Shown one piece after another: positions 37,106 to 47,824 of a stretch of DNA of 64,000 nucleotides. The first letter of the stretch is position 1; each line of letters starts with the position of its first letter. Source of the stretch: Leptodactylus fallax (Eukaryota; Chordata; Amphibia; Anura; Leptodactylidae); contig CAMRHE010000197.1 of the NCBI GenBank assembly GCA_947044405.1, positions 1,426,001-1,490,000 on the forward strand. Direction: 5' to 3'. The translations under genes and the position numbers were made by a program. The notes below the pieces were generated by a model that was given only the letters and a program-made list of their open reading frames with translations, had not been told where the DNA came from and did not search any database.

Positions 37106-37459
37106 AGAGGTTGTCCAGGAATTGGAGCAATCAATGTAGCTGGCGGGAGGTGTAAAGTAAAAAATAAGTAAATTAAAAAGCATACTCACCTGTCCCAGGC
37201 GCTCCGTTGTCCACTGTCAGTATCCATTCAGTCTCATGCCGGCGACTCCTTGCTGGGAGTCCTGCAGCTCATGTGATTGCTAAGACCAATTAGGTACAGG
37301 ATTTCCAGAAATGAGGCGCCGCCATGAGACCGAACTGACACAGGCAGGGGACAACAGGGTGCTGGGGACAGGTGAGTATGCTTTTTTTTTTTATTTTCTT
37401 ATTTTTACACCTCCCTGGCGGCCAACACAGTGGTCGCTCCAGTTTATGGACAACCTCTT
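37106..37459. mobile_element. T2-like TTAA MITE inside a hAT
   Basis: TTAA at 37102-37105 and 37460-37463; ends AGAGGTTGTCCAGGAATTGG and inverted TGGACAACCTCTT. Its body is the inverse of 34243-34562, matching the opposite orientation of the host hATs. Confidence 0.85.
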
Positions 37460-37637
37460 TTAAGGGGTTGTCTGGGCCAAATTTTTCTATGGTCACTTCA
37501 CTGGTCCCCCCACATAGTGGCCTTTTCACTGGTCCCCCATACTGTATGGGGAACAGTGATGGGGCCATTATATTGTGTGGGAACAGTGATGGGGGCTAAC
37601 ATCCTGTGGGGGGGACATTAAACTGTGTGGGGCATAA

Positions 37638-38010
37638 TAAAGGGGTGGTCCAGGGTTAATCTTTTTTAGGGCCTATGCTCAGGATAGGCCATAAATACCT
37701 GATCAGTAGGGGCTGACACACGGCCCCATCAGCTTTTCAGAGCCACTTCCGGAGCCCGTTCTGTATACAACACAGGGCCGGAAGCAGAAAGCTCCATCCA
37801 CTGTATAGCAGCCCGGCGCATTCACTGCAGCTCAGCTACCACTGACATCAATAAGTGCTGAGATGCAGTGAAGGTGCCCGGCTAATATACAGTAGACAGA
37901 GCTTTCTGCTTCTGGCCCTGTATTGTATACAGGACGGGCATCAGAAATGGCTCCGTACAGCTGATCAGTCCGGGGTCAGCCCCCTACAGATTAGGTATCT
38001 ATGGCCTATC
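37638..38010. mobile_element. MITE-like unit with mirrored ends
   Basis: Left AGGGGTGGTCCAGGGTTAAT and GGCCTATGCTCAGGATAGGCC; right GGCCTATCCTGAGGATAAACC. CTGATCAG and GGGGCTGA/TCAGCCCC are mirrored around the centre. TTAA flanks are not clean. Confidence 0.5.
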
Positions 38011-38085
38011 CTGAGGATAAACCATAACAAATTAATATAACCTTTAATATACCCCCCAGAGCCCCCCTAATGCGCCACACTTTAA

Positions 38086-38500
38086 AGAGGTTGTCCAGTA
38101 TAATTTTTTTCTTTTTTATAATTAGTCCGGGGGAGGTGAATCCCCTCTACCCCCCCTTCCCCCCCAAAAAAACCACACTAAACATACTCACCTGTCTCCG
38201 GTGCTCCGGTGTCCTCCCAGCACGGTCCGGTCCTGCAGCTCCGCTGTCTTCTTTTTGCCGGAATTCCTCACTGGCTGTGACATCCCAGGTCCCTTCCCTT
38301 AGGCCGCTGATTGGCCTCAGGGGTCACGTGACATCACAGGTAGTCACGTGCAGAGGGAACTTCAGCTGGAAGAAAACAAAAGACCTGCAGGAACGAACTG
38401 CGCTGGGAGACACTGGGGACAGGAGAGAAAGTTTGGGGGTTTTTTTTTGTTTTGTTTTTTTCACCTGCCCCAGCGTAATTAAAAAAAAAAAAAAAAAAAT
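38086..38500. mobile_element. T2-like MITE, right end lost
   Basis: TTAA at 38082-38085, end AGAGGTTGTCCAGTA, and the full CACCTGTCTCCGGTGCTCCG internal module; it runs into an A-tract at 38480-38500 rather than a right end. Confidence 0.7.
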
Positions 38501-38514
38501 GAAGGAGCCACTGT

Positions 38515-38935
38515 ATGGAGTATAAGCTCCACAGTGGCCCCCACCCAGTATTATAAGCTTCACAGTGGCCCCCACCCAGTATTCTAAGCTCCACAGTGGC
38601 CCCCATCCAGTATTCTATGCTCCACAGTGGCCCCTATCCAGTATTATAAGCTCCACAGTGGCCCCCATCCAGTATTCTAAGCTCCACAGTGGCCCCCATC
38701 TAAGCTCCACAGTGGCCCCCCCATCCAGTATTCTAAGCTCCACAGTGGCCCCCACCCAGTATTATAAGCTTCACAGTGGCCCCCACCCAGTATTCTAAGC
38801 TCCACAGTGGCCCCCATCCAGTATTCTATGCTCCACAGTGGCCCCCATCCAGTATTATAAGCTGCACAGTGGCCCCCATCCAGTATTATAAGCTGCACAG
38901 TGGCCCCCATCCAGTATTATATGCGCCCAATAGCC
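38515..38935. repeat. minisatellite, about 31-bp unit, about 13 units
   Basis: Unit TATTCTAAGCTCCACAGTGG plus CCCCCATCCAG, with TTATAAGC variants. A partial higher-order repeat exists: two runs begin with the same CACCCAG-TTATAAGCTTC unit. It lies in the hAT at 36750-39623. Confidence 0.9.
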
Positions 38936-39631
38936 CCCCCTTCGGTGCTATTATTATACTTTGGGGTCTCCTCAGACCCCAGAGTATAATAATCGGAGGC
39001 CCAGGGTAAGTGATTAAAATAACAAACATTCATACTCACCTTGCCTTACCTTCTCTTGGCATCCTCGCTCCATCCTGCCGTCTTCAGTGTCTTCCGACGT
39101 CGCTGCTGAGGCCTGTGATTGGGCCTCAGCGGTCACGTGGGGCCGCACTGACGTCATTACGCGGCCGCGCCCCATGTGACCACTGGGGCCTAATCACAGG
39201 CCTCAGTCACATGACGGAGGAGCGCCGGAGAGAACGCTGTGCCCAGGAGAGGTGAGAATATGTATTTATTGTTTTCAGTCACCTCCCCTGGCTGTCCTGC
39301 CCTGCGATGTATTGGAAAGGGGCCTGCAATATGCCAGGGCCCCTTTCCAATAACAGTATGTATAGCGGTCCGGAAACCAGGCCTTCCCCGACCGCTATCA
39401 TAGTGGTCCGGGGCCAGACATCTCCAGCTGGCCACGGGCACCATACCCCGCTGAGCCCGGTCGCGGTCGCACCCCCTGCAACCGCGATCGTTACGCCACT
39501 GGTAAGAGGCCCGATCGGGATGGTCAGGACCCCGATCGGGCCCCCATGACATGAGGACTAATAGTCGGGGCTCGGGGCCCACCGGTGGATTCACCGGTTC
39601 CCCGGTGGGCCAGTCCAACCCTGTCATCATG

Positions 39632-40240
39632 TGCAGGATGAAGTAATTCCTTTGCATTGGTGCCCCTTTATACTCTTTCTGTTGCAGCAGAGTGAAGTTA
39701 TAAATGTGTGAAAGCATGGGGATGGGGAGCAGCTTCAGCCTGGTCACGCTGTCCCCTAGTTAAGCATATCTCCTGGGCATTATTGATATCTCTCCTATTA
39801 CATTAGGGAATGAGGGGACTATGAGGCAGATATCAAACACAGCTAGGAGGTGTGAATAGCATGGAGACAGTGTGTCCTGGCCACTGTGAGTACTTAAGTT
39901 AATTTACACATGATGTTTTATGCTTCAAACATTTCTCACTTCATTTTGCTGCAACAGAGAAACTAGTCAGGGGCACCAATAGAAAGTCAATTACTTGATC
40001 TTGTCCATGGTGGGGCCAATTTATGGTGGAAATACCACAGGTTGTCGTACAACAAGAGTCACCATGTATACCTAGCATTAAAAAAGTTCAGTGTCGGAAA
40101 AGTCACGCAAATGTTTTTAGTTGCACAACTCACTGTAGGGTGACAAATGTCTCCATGTAGCCCTAGCCTTACTTATGCTTACACCTACCAAAGCAACTAA
40201 CTAAAACACCTAATCTGTTTCAAAACATGTATTTCTTATG
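39632..40240. other. unassigned sequence
   Basis: No gene or repeat recognised between the hAT and the next Tc1. Confidence 0.5.
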
Positions 40241-40242
40241 TA

Positions 40243-41655
40243 CAGTGCCTTGTGAAAGTATTCGGCCCCCTTGAACTTTTCATCCTTTTTCCACATTTCA
40301 GGCTTCAAACATAAAGATATAAAATTTTAATTTTTTGGTGAAGAATCAACAACAAGTGGGACACAATCGTGAAGTGGAACGAAATTTATTGGATATTTTA
40401 AACTTTTGTAAAAAATAAAAAAACTGAAAAGTGGGGCGTGCCAAATTATTCGGCCCCCTGAAGTTAATACTTTGTAGCGTCACCTTTTGCTGCGATTACA
40501 GCTGCAAGTCGCTTGGGTATGTCTGTATCAGTTTTGCACATCGAGAGACTGAAATTGTTGCCCATTCTTCCTTGGAAAACAGCTCGAGCTCAGTGAGGTT
40601 GGATGGAGAGCGTTTGTGAACAGCAGTTTTCAGCTCTTTCCACAGATTCTCGATTGGATTCAGGTCTGGACTTTGACTTGGTCATTCTAACACCTGGATA
40701 CGTTTATTTGTGAACCATTCCATTGTAGATTTTGCTTTATGTTTGGGATCATTGTCTTGTTGGAAGATAAATCTCCATCCCAGTCTCAGGTCTTTTGCAG
40801 ACTCCTACAGGTTTTCTTCCAGAATGGTCCTGTATTTGGCTCAATCCATCTTCCTATCAATTTTAACCATCTTCCCTGTCCCTGCTGAAGAAAAGCAGGC
40901 CCAAACCATGATGCTGCCACCACCATGTTTGACAGTGGGGATGGTGTGTTCAGGGTGACGAGCTGTGTTGCTTTTACGCCAAACATATCGTTTTGCATTG
41001 TGGCCAAAAAGTTCTATTTTGGTTTCATCTGACCAGAGCACCTTCTTCCACATGTTTGGTGTGTCTCCCAGATGGCTTGTGGCAAACGTTAAACAAGACT
41101 TTTTATGGATATCTTTGAGAAATGGCTTTCTTCTTGCCACTCTTCCATAAAGGCCAGATTTGTGCAGTGTACCACTGATTGTTGTCCTATGGACAGACTC
41201 TCCCAAATACAGCTTTAAACTTCTCCACAACAGTATCACGGACCTACCTGGTGTGTTTCTTGGTCTTCATGATGCTCTCTGCGCTTTAAACAGAACCCTG
41301 AGACTATCACAGAGCAGGTGCATTTATACGGAGACTTGATTACACACAGGTGGATTATATTTATCATCATCAGTCATTTAGGACAACATTGGATCATTCA
41401 GAGATCCTCACTGAACTTCTGGAGTGAGTTTGCTGCACTGAAAGTAAAGGGGCCGAATAATATTGCACACCCCACTTTTCAGTTTTTTATTTTTTACAAA
41501 AGTTTAAAATAACCAATAAATTTTGTTCCACTTCACAATTGTGTCTTGTTGATTCTTCACCAAAAAATTAAAATTTTATATCCTTATGTTTGAAGCCTGA
41601 AATGTGGCAAAAGGTTGAAAAGTTCAAGGGGGCCAAATACTTTCGCAAGGCACTG
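40243..41655 (-). mobile_element. Tc1-like transposon, 1413 bp, same family as 22900
   Basis: Ends CAGTGCCTTGTGAAAGTATT and its inverse, flanked by TA at 40241-40242 and 41656-41657. It is about 180 bp shorter than the copy at 22900 because part of the DNA-binding region is deleted. Confidence 0.93.
40464..41270 (-). pseudogene. Tc1-like transposase, deleted and frameshifted
   Basis: Minus strand. Intact-looking middle: LYGRVARRKPFLKDIHKKS, LWSDETKIELFG, VKHGGGSIMVWACF, then a frameshift near 40810-40840. QQDNDPKH and SPDLNP follow but with TGA replacing a tryptophan near 40680. From the start at 41268-41270 only a short stub precedes a deletion that removes most of the paired helix-turn-helix and the GRPR-like linker. 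It therefore could not bind ends even if the frame were open. The longest open piece is 132 residues (40841-41239). Confidence 0.85.
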
Positions 41656-41953
41656 TATATGTAAATTAGTGAAAAGTGATTGTTACACAATCAAAACATA
41701 TCAAAGTGATCGCTTAAAAGCCAATTGCTGGGACCCCCTATGATCAGGAGAATAGAGGTCCTATAAAGTAATGGTCATACAAGTGCACTGCCAGTCAAAT
41801 CAATATCTAAGAGACCAATGAGATAACCAAGCACAGCCAGTCTCAGTTATCTTTGTCAGTCCCATAGTACTGTGAATGGAGCAGCACCATACAAGTTGAA
41901 CCCTCACTACATTTACAAAGTGGGCATCTTGTGATGGATAGGATTGGGATGCG

Positions 41954-43141
41954 GTGAAGTCAGCGCTGCCGGGATCCCCTTTCAGGATGTTCGTGGGCAG
42001 CTGCCCAGTGCAACAAAATGAGAGGCGGATCACGGTGGCGATGAGGAATCCGCACACCCCAGGCAGCGACGTAGCCACGTTCCTGAGCAGGTACTGTACT
42101 GTGATCAAGGAGCCGTCCAAGATCCTGAACAGTCTCGGCTTTTGGAACAGTAAGTGATCAGTCGTAGTCCGCCTCCACAGGGACCCCCACAATCCTAACG
42201 GCCTCGTGCATCTGCCGCCGGTGTTCTCGCTCGGGAACTCCTACGGGCTCATCTTTTACCCTGATATGCCGCACTGCTGCCGCAAGTGTGGTAAGGAAGG
42301 GCACGAGGGAAGAGCCTGTAAGGAGAACGCTTGCAGGAACTGCCGTGTGGTGGGGCACGAGACGAAGGATTGCCCCACACGGAAGACCTGTAATCTGTGT
42401 GGGGAGGCGGACCACGCCTACAAGGGGTGCCCGAAGAGATCCTGGGCGAAGGTGGCAGCGGATTTCGCGGCCAGTGCGCCCGCCGCACCGGCCAAGAAGA
42501 AGCCAGCGACCAAGCCCAAAGACACGCAGAAACCCCGGAATCCCCAGATGCCGGAGCAGAGCAAGGGAAAGCAGCAGCGGCAGCAGCAGAAGCAGAAGCC
42601 GCAGCCGCCGCAGCAGCCCAAGAAAGGTCCTGAGCAGGGTAAGCGGACGACCCCCCCCCCTCTCTGTGTTCCCCCCACTGAGGTTATCCCACTCCTCCCC
42701 CCATTACCTCAGTGGCCACCCCTGCCCCCCCTCACCCTCCCCCCAGGTCTCCCTCCCCCCAGCAGCACTAACACCTCCCCCTCCAGCTGCTGAGGGCCCC
42801 TCTCTGGAGGAATTCCCCCCCTCCCCTCTCCCGCTTGTCTTGTTACAGAACCGAGAAAGAGGAAGAAAAGTGAAGGCCCCGACGAAGAAGATGAGGTGGC
42901 CAAAAAGATCGCAGTGGAACCCGCCGAGGACGCCATCCCGGTGGACGTAGAACTCCAGCAGTATGTGGATACCCTGTTGGCCGAACCCCCAGCATCAATC
43001 ATCAACGAGATCCTCGGCGGTGAGGCGGTGGAGATGGTGGAGGCTTTCGATACCCACGCCCTGCAGGCGATTGACGACTCCTTGGAGCAACTCTTGCCTG
43101 CGGACAAGAAGGAAGAGGAACCCCCCCGACGGGAGCGGTAA
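41954..43141 (+). pseudogene. LINE ORF1, CCHC zinc-knuckle protein
   Basis: One reading frame runs through with two TGA stops (42155-42157 and 42791-42793). Three zinc knuckles follow the pattern CX2CX4HX4C: CRKCGKEGHEGRAC, CRNCRVVGHETKDC and CNLCGEADHAYKGC. ORF1 proteins of this type bind the element RNA. After the knuckles come an Ala/Lys linker, a Gln/Pro-rich segment, and an acidic C-terminus that continues in the same frame from about 42849 (RKRKKSEGPDEEDEVAKK) to the TAA at 43139. The second stop lies in a pyrimidine-rich stretch that could be an intron (see findings). The first stop follows FWNSK where related proteins have Trp, so it is probably a point mutation. The longest open piece, 42206-42793, gives 195 residues. 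Confidence 0.75.
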
Positions 43142-43188
43142 CTAGAAAACCTGTCTTGAAGGTTTAATCTTTTCTTTTTTCTCTCACT

Positions 43189-46100
43189 ATGGCTAGGATC
43201 TCTATCTTTACCATAAATGTGCGGAGCATCAAGGAGAGGAGTAGACGTCAGACAGCTTTGTCGTTTGTGGAGAACATTGCTAACGCGAATGTTGTGATGA
43301 TGCAGGAGTGCGGCCTCCCCTCTCTTCGGTCCTACGGACACCTCTGCAGGGAGTGGAGCCACGGTCCGTCTTACTGGTCGGGTGGTGGCGACTGCAAGTC
43401 CGCAGGTATTGCCGTTCTCATCAGGGGGAACGCCTTCACGCTTGAAACCTACCGGGAGCTCGTCTGTGGCCGGCTAATGGTCATAGATGGTTCTTGGGCG
43501 GGGGAGCCTATTAGGCTCATCAACGTGTATGCTTCCCCCATGAAGAACGAGCGACTGGAGCTTTTCCAGATCCTGCGCACTCAGCTCGCTACCACCAGGG
43601 CGGTCATTCTGGCTGGGGACTTCAACTGTCCTGTGGAGGGTGACGGAAGGAGTTCTTCTGCGTCAGCGAAGCTCGATGTAACATCTAAACTGCTGATCGA
43701 GATGGTGACCGAGGCCTCTCTCAGGGACGCGGTGGGTTCTATGGGGCCGGCATCAGCCAACTATACCTGGTGTCGGTCCGATGGCTCAGTGCATTCCAGG
43801 ATTGACTTCGTGTTCACCTCTCGGTCAGTAGCACAGGTAAGCCACTCTATGATCCCTTGCTTCTTCTCTGACCACAGGGGTATTCTCTTTGAGGGCGCCG
43901 TGGGCAACGGTTTTCCACCCGGCCCCGGTTCCTGGAAGCTGAATTGCTCCTTGCTGGAAAATGAGGAGTTGTTGGAGGAGATTAGAGATGTTTACGTGTG
44001 CCTTCGTAACGACAAATTTTCCTTTAGCAGGTTGTCGGATTGGTGGGAATATGTTAAAGTCAATATCCGTTGTTTCTTCCAGGCGAGAGGCCGCCAGCAG
44101 GCGGCCCGGTGCAAGGGGGACCTGAGGGAGATGCAGCGCGAGCTGCGTTCCCTTCAGGACCTCGAGCGCTGTGGCTGGGACGTCAGGGATATGCTGGAGG
44201 ACGCCAAGAAGGGTCTCAAGAGGCACTTTGAGGAGGAATCGCGGCAGATCATCTTCCGCTCCAAGGTGGAACATCTGGAGAAGGGTGAGAAATGTAACTC
44301 TTTCTTTTTCAGAAAGGTCCACTCAGGCCACACGCCTGTCACAGAGATGAGGGATGGAGACGGCAACATGAGAAGGGGGAAGAAGGAAGTGATGGGCGTC
44401 GTCCGCGACTACTACCGCGACCTCTACTCCCCTGAAACCCACCGATGAAGATGCAGCGAAAGAGTTCCTGTCAGGTATCACTAATCCTCTTGATCCTGCA
44501 GGTGCTGAGGCTCTGAACGCCCCTCTGATGGTGGCCAAAGTCCTCGCTGCCGCTAAATCCTTTAAGGTCGGAAGGACTCCGGGTAGCGACGGTCTCCCCC
44601 GCCGAGCTATACGTAGCTCTGGGGGACCTGATCTGCTCGGATCTGAAAGATCTCTACGAGGAGATGGTGGCGGTGGGGACGATGCCGCCGTTGTTGCGGG
44701 AAGGCTTGATCACGATCTTGTACAAGCAGAAGGGGGAAAGATGCAACCTGAAGAATTGGCGTCCCATCTCGCTCCTCAACGTGGACTACAAGATCCTGGC
44801 CAAGGTGATGTCAACGAGGTTGAAGGCAGTCATCGGCAGCGTCATCCACCCGGACCAAACCTGCGCCATTCCTGGTCGGAGGATAGCGGATAGCTTAGCC
44901 CTGGTGAGAGACACATTGCACTATATCGGAGACCGCCGCGCACACGCGGCCCTGGTCAGTCTGGATCAGGAGAAGGCCTTCGATCATGTCTCTCACGATT
45001 TCATGGCGAAAGCTCTCCGCCAACTTGGTATAGGTGAGTGGTTCTGTCGTATGGTTAACCTCATGTATCTCGACATCCACAGCTCGGTGATGGTGAACGG
45101 CTGGAAGACTGACCCCTTTCCGGTTCGCTCCGGGGTCAGACAAGGCTGCCCGCTCTCTCCTCTCCTTTTTGTTTGCGTTATAGAACTGTTCGCAGAATCT
45201 ATCCGGCAGAATCGAGGGATCAGAATGATCATCGCACCGGGCTCAGGAAATCTGGAAGTCAAGTGTTCGCTCTACATGGATGATGTGACCGTCTTCTGCG
45301 CTGACCAGTCGTCGGTGTCAACGCTCGTCCAGACCTGCGAACGCTTTGGCCGAGCCTCCGGGGCTAAGGTGAACTGTGGAAAGTCAGAGGCCATGCTCTT
45401 CGGAGAGTGGCACCTGGCCTCCCCTGCTTTCTTTCCTTTCACAGTGCAACCGGACTTCATCAAGATCTTGGGAGTCTGGTTCGGAAAGGAAGGCGCCACC
45501 CTGAAGTCTTGGGACGAAAGACTCAAGAAAATCAATCAGCGAATCGGGCTTTGGAGCCTACGTCAGCTCACCATCGAGGGAAAGACGCTCGTCCTGAGGA
45601 ATGAGATCCTGCCTGTGCTCCAGTACACCGCACAGGCCTGGCCCCCACTGGCAACGGTGGCGCGGGCCATCACCAGGACCGTCTTCTACTTCGTGTGGGG
45701 CTCCAAAATGGACCGGGTGAAGCGGAGCATCATGTACAAGGACCGGCTCAAGGGAGGTAAGAATGTCCCTGATATTCCAACCCTTCTAAGATCGGCTTTT
45801 GTTTGTGATTGTGTTCGCAGAACCCTGAGTACAGTCAGCGGATCTGCGGGGAAGGCCATGTCTCGTTTGTTCCTGCTCCCCCTCTGGCGAGGGCTCGGCT
45901 GGGAGAAGTGGGACAGCTCCGTCCCTTACAACTGGACCGTCCCGTGGTTCTACAAGGATGTGCCCAAGTTCGTGAGGGAGTTCCAGCTGGAGGGTCTTAA
46001 ACCGGATCTGTGGAAGCCAAAGACCATCCACAAGCTCATCCGAGCTAGGGATGGCATGGAGGAGGTTCCAGGACTCACAGCGGATGCCACGAAGGTCGTT

Positions 46101-46583
46101 TGGGAGAACGTCTCTTCACGTCTGCTGACCAACGGGCACAAGGATTTGTCGTGGATGGCTATCCGAGGGGGGCTGCCCCTCAGGTCGTTCATGCATGCCC
46201 GCAACTTGAGCAAGACGAGGTACTGCCCACGGTGCCCCTACAAGGAGGAAACATCTCTGCACGTCTTTTGGGAGTGTCCTTTTGCTCAAGGCCTGTTGGA
46301 CGAGCTGGAAGATGACTTTGAGGACTGTGTACCCAGGAGGGGCCTGACGTACCACGCGGTATTGTATGGGCTCTTCCAGGGGACTCACAGAGAGAGTGAC
46401 ATTCTGGAGGCCTGGCGACTTGTGAACTGTTTCAAGGACGCTATCTGGTTTGCCAGAAAAGGACTGACTTTGCGAAGAGAGGACATCACTTATCAGGATT
46501 GTTGCAGGCTGATCCACAGCTTGCAGCGGGACTATGCCATTCTGGATAGCCTGGCCGGTGAAGAGGAGGGAGAAGAGGACTGA
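43189..46583 (+). pseudogene. LINE ORF2: APE endonuclease and reverse transcriptase, two frameshifts
   Basis: Starts MARISIFTINVRSI, 47 bases after ORF1. The APE endonuclease has all expected catalytic residues: N10, E40 (MMQECG), Y114, D144 and N146 (AGDFNCP), D206 (RIDFVF) and D228-H229 (SDHRGI). The first frame ends at 44448. A +1 shift near 44436 and another near 44600 lead into the frame open from 44664 to 46583 (639 residues), which holds LVSLDQEKAFDHV, GVRQGCPLSPLLF and YMDD at about 45273-45284, then a C-terminal CX2CX8HX4C zinc motif (CPRCPYKEE...HVFWEC). The total length, 3395 bases, is two over a multiple of three, which fits two single-base insertions in an otherwise intact 1130-residue protein. 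The second shift falls in a run of C. Confidence 0.88.
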
Positions 46584-46617
46584 GTCTTCGGCGACGTCTG
46601 TTTTTTCCCTTACCCCG

Positions 46618-46950
46618 TCCTCCCTTCATGTCTGTTGTGTTACTCAAATAAAGCTTCGGGCCTGTGATTACCCCCTCCCCTTTCCCTCCTTCCTCTTCCC
46701 CATCCCATCACATGTTTTGATGCTTTTGCTGTTTAACTATTTTGTTTAGCGTTAGGGTAGGAAGTAGTGGTAGTATAGGAAGTATATTATTTCTTGTATT
46801 TACCTGTCCCCCCCTAAATGTGTTAGTTATTGCCAGGGTAGGAAGTAGTGGTAGTATAGGAAGTATATTATTTCTTGCATTGCCTGTCCTCCCCTCATGT
46901 GTGTTGTGGTCAATCAATAAAGCTTCGGGCCTGTGACCTTCCCTCCCCCT
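46618..46950 (+). repeat. duplicated 3' UTR blocks of the LINE
   Basis: AATAAAGCTTCGGGCCTGTGA occurs near 46648 and again near 46916. Between them GGTAGGAAGTAGTGGTAGTA is followed by TAGGAAGTATATTATTTCTT, twice (about 46756 and 46837). An interleaved tandem duplication of the tail. Confidence 0.9.
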
Positions 46951-47525
46951 TGTCCCTCTGTTTTTGTCACTTGACTGTGTTTATTGCATTGAACAAAAGT
47001 ATGTCAGTTAGGTTTGTAGTGCAGCATGTAGTGTTAGGATGTATTTCCTGCCGCCGTATGCAGCGCCGCATCCCTTAAGGATGAATGATATAGTCTGAAT
47101 TGTGGTATTGTAATACAGTTATGCGCTGCGTCGCAGTACCTTTGTTATTTTTGTTTGAGACTTGGATGCAAATAAAAGCTTTTGTTCAATCCAAAAAGGG
47201 GTTCCAGTGTAAGATCACCCTTCCTGGACATGTTAGCATGACATTATGCAGGCTGAAAATACAGCATTTTCAACTGTATTGTGCAGATTTGATTCACGCT
47301 CTTGTCCACACACATAGTTTTATGAAACTGAAACTACCTAAAAGAAAAACTTACTATGTTGACCATAGCAACCAATACATCCCAGTGCATTATGGAATCT
47401 CCTTGCTTATGCATTATGCTATTATTACACTCTGTTATTATATGTGATATATTACATTGCTATTTACTTGGCACTAATGCCAGTTAACTACATGTTTAAA
47501 CACTTATACACCTTTTTAACAATGT

Positions 47526-47810
47526 CTATCACCGGGGATAGACACTATCAAAATATATCACTGACAGACGTTATGGCAAAATATAAAAAACTAAATTTTA
47601 TTGATATGCATTAAAACATAGTCCCGGTATTGGAATAACCATACAAAAATTCTAAAACCTCTGATATAGGGCTGTAGAAACAAAATGTTTCTACAGCCCT
47701 ATATCAGAGGTTTTAGAATTTTTGTATGGTAATTCCAATACCGGGACTATGTTTTAATGCATATCAATAAAATTTAGTTTTTTATTTTTTACCATAACTT
47801 CTGTCAGTGA
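47526..47810. mobile_element. palindromic insertion, 125-bp arms, 14-bp TSD
   Basis: CTTTTTAACAATGT at 47512-47525 and 47811-47824. A 32-base left segment with its own small hairpin (CTATC...GGATAG) is followed by arms 47558-47682 and 47686-47810 around three bases. The arms are nearly identical, with a few differences near their outer ends. No coding sequence. Same plan as 1004-1242. Confidence 0.88.
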
Positions 47811-47824
47811 CTTTTTAACAATGT

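Larger units (their letters stand above)
36750..39623 (+). mobile_element. composite non-autonomous hAT, 2874 bp, 8-bp TSD
   Basis: TCATCATG at 36742-36749 and 39624-39631. Ends CAGTGTCGGACTGGG and inverted CAGGGTTGGACTGGCC. Contents in order: end segment, T2-like MITE (37106-37459), a second TTAA-type unit (37638-38010), a third (38086-38500), a minisatellite (38515-38935), a hairpin, a GC-rich module. Sister of 32502-34887. Confidence 0.9.
41940..47190 (+). mobile_element. Tx1-like non-LTR retrotransposon (LINE), 5'-truncated
   Basis: Two-gene order: ORF1 with three CCHC knuckles, then ORF2 with APE endonuclease, reverse transcriptase and a C-terminal CCHC motif. This is the layout of Tx1-clade LINEs in Xenopus and other animals. 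The 5' end is lost or unrecognised; ORF1 coding begins abruptly near 41940. The 3' UTR has duplicated blocks and polyadenylation signals near 46648, 46916 and 47171. No poly-A tail or TSD was identified, so both outer limits are approximate. Confidence 0.8.

Noticed and set aside
38565..39009. Open frames of 77-90 residues with repeated HSGPHPVF or WGPLWS units
   Set aside because: They are translations of a 31-bp minisatellite; its unit structure keeps frames open by chance.
39250..39360. Hairpin GGAAAGGGGCC...GGCCCCTTTCC as a possible terminator or miRNA
   Set aside because: It lies within a non-autonomous hAT module and has a short stem; no other support.
42288..43362. Long Arg/Pro/Ser-rich open frames overlapping LINE ORF1 on both strands
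   Set aside because: Shadows of the GC-rich ORF1 and ORF2 start; the zinc-knuckle frame is the one with conserved motifs.
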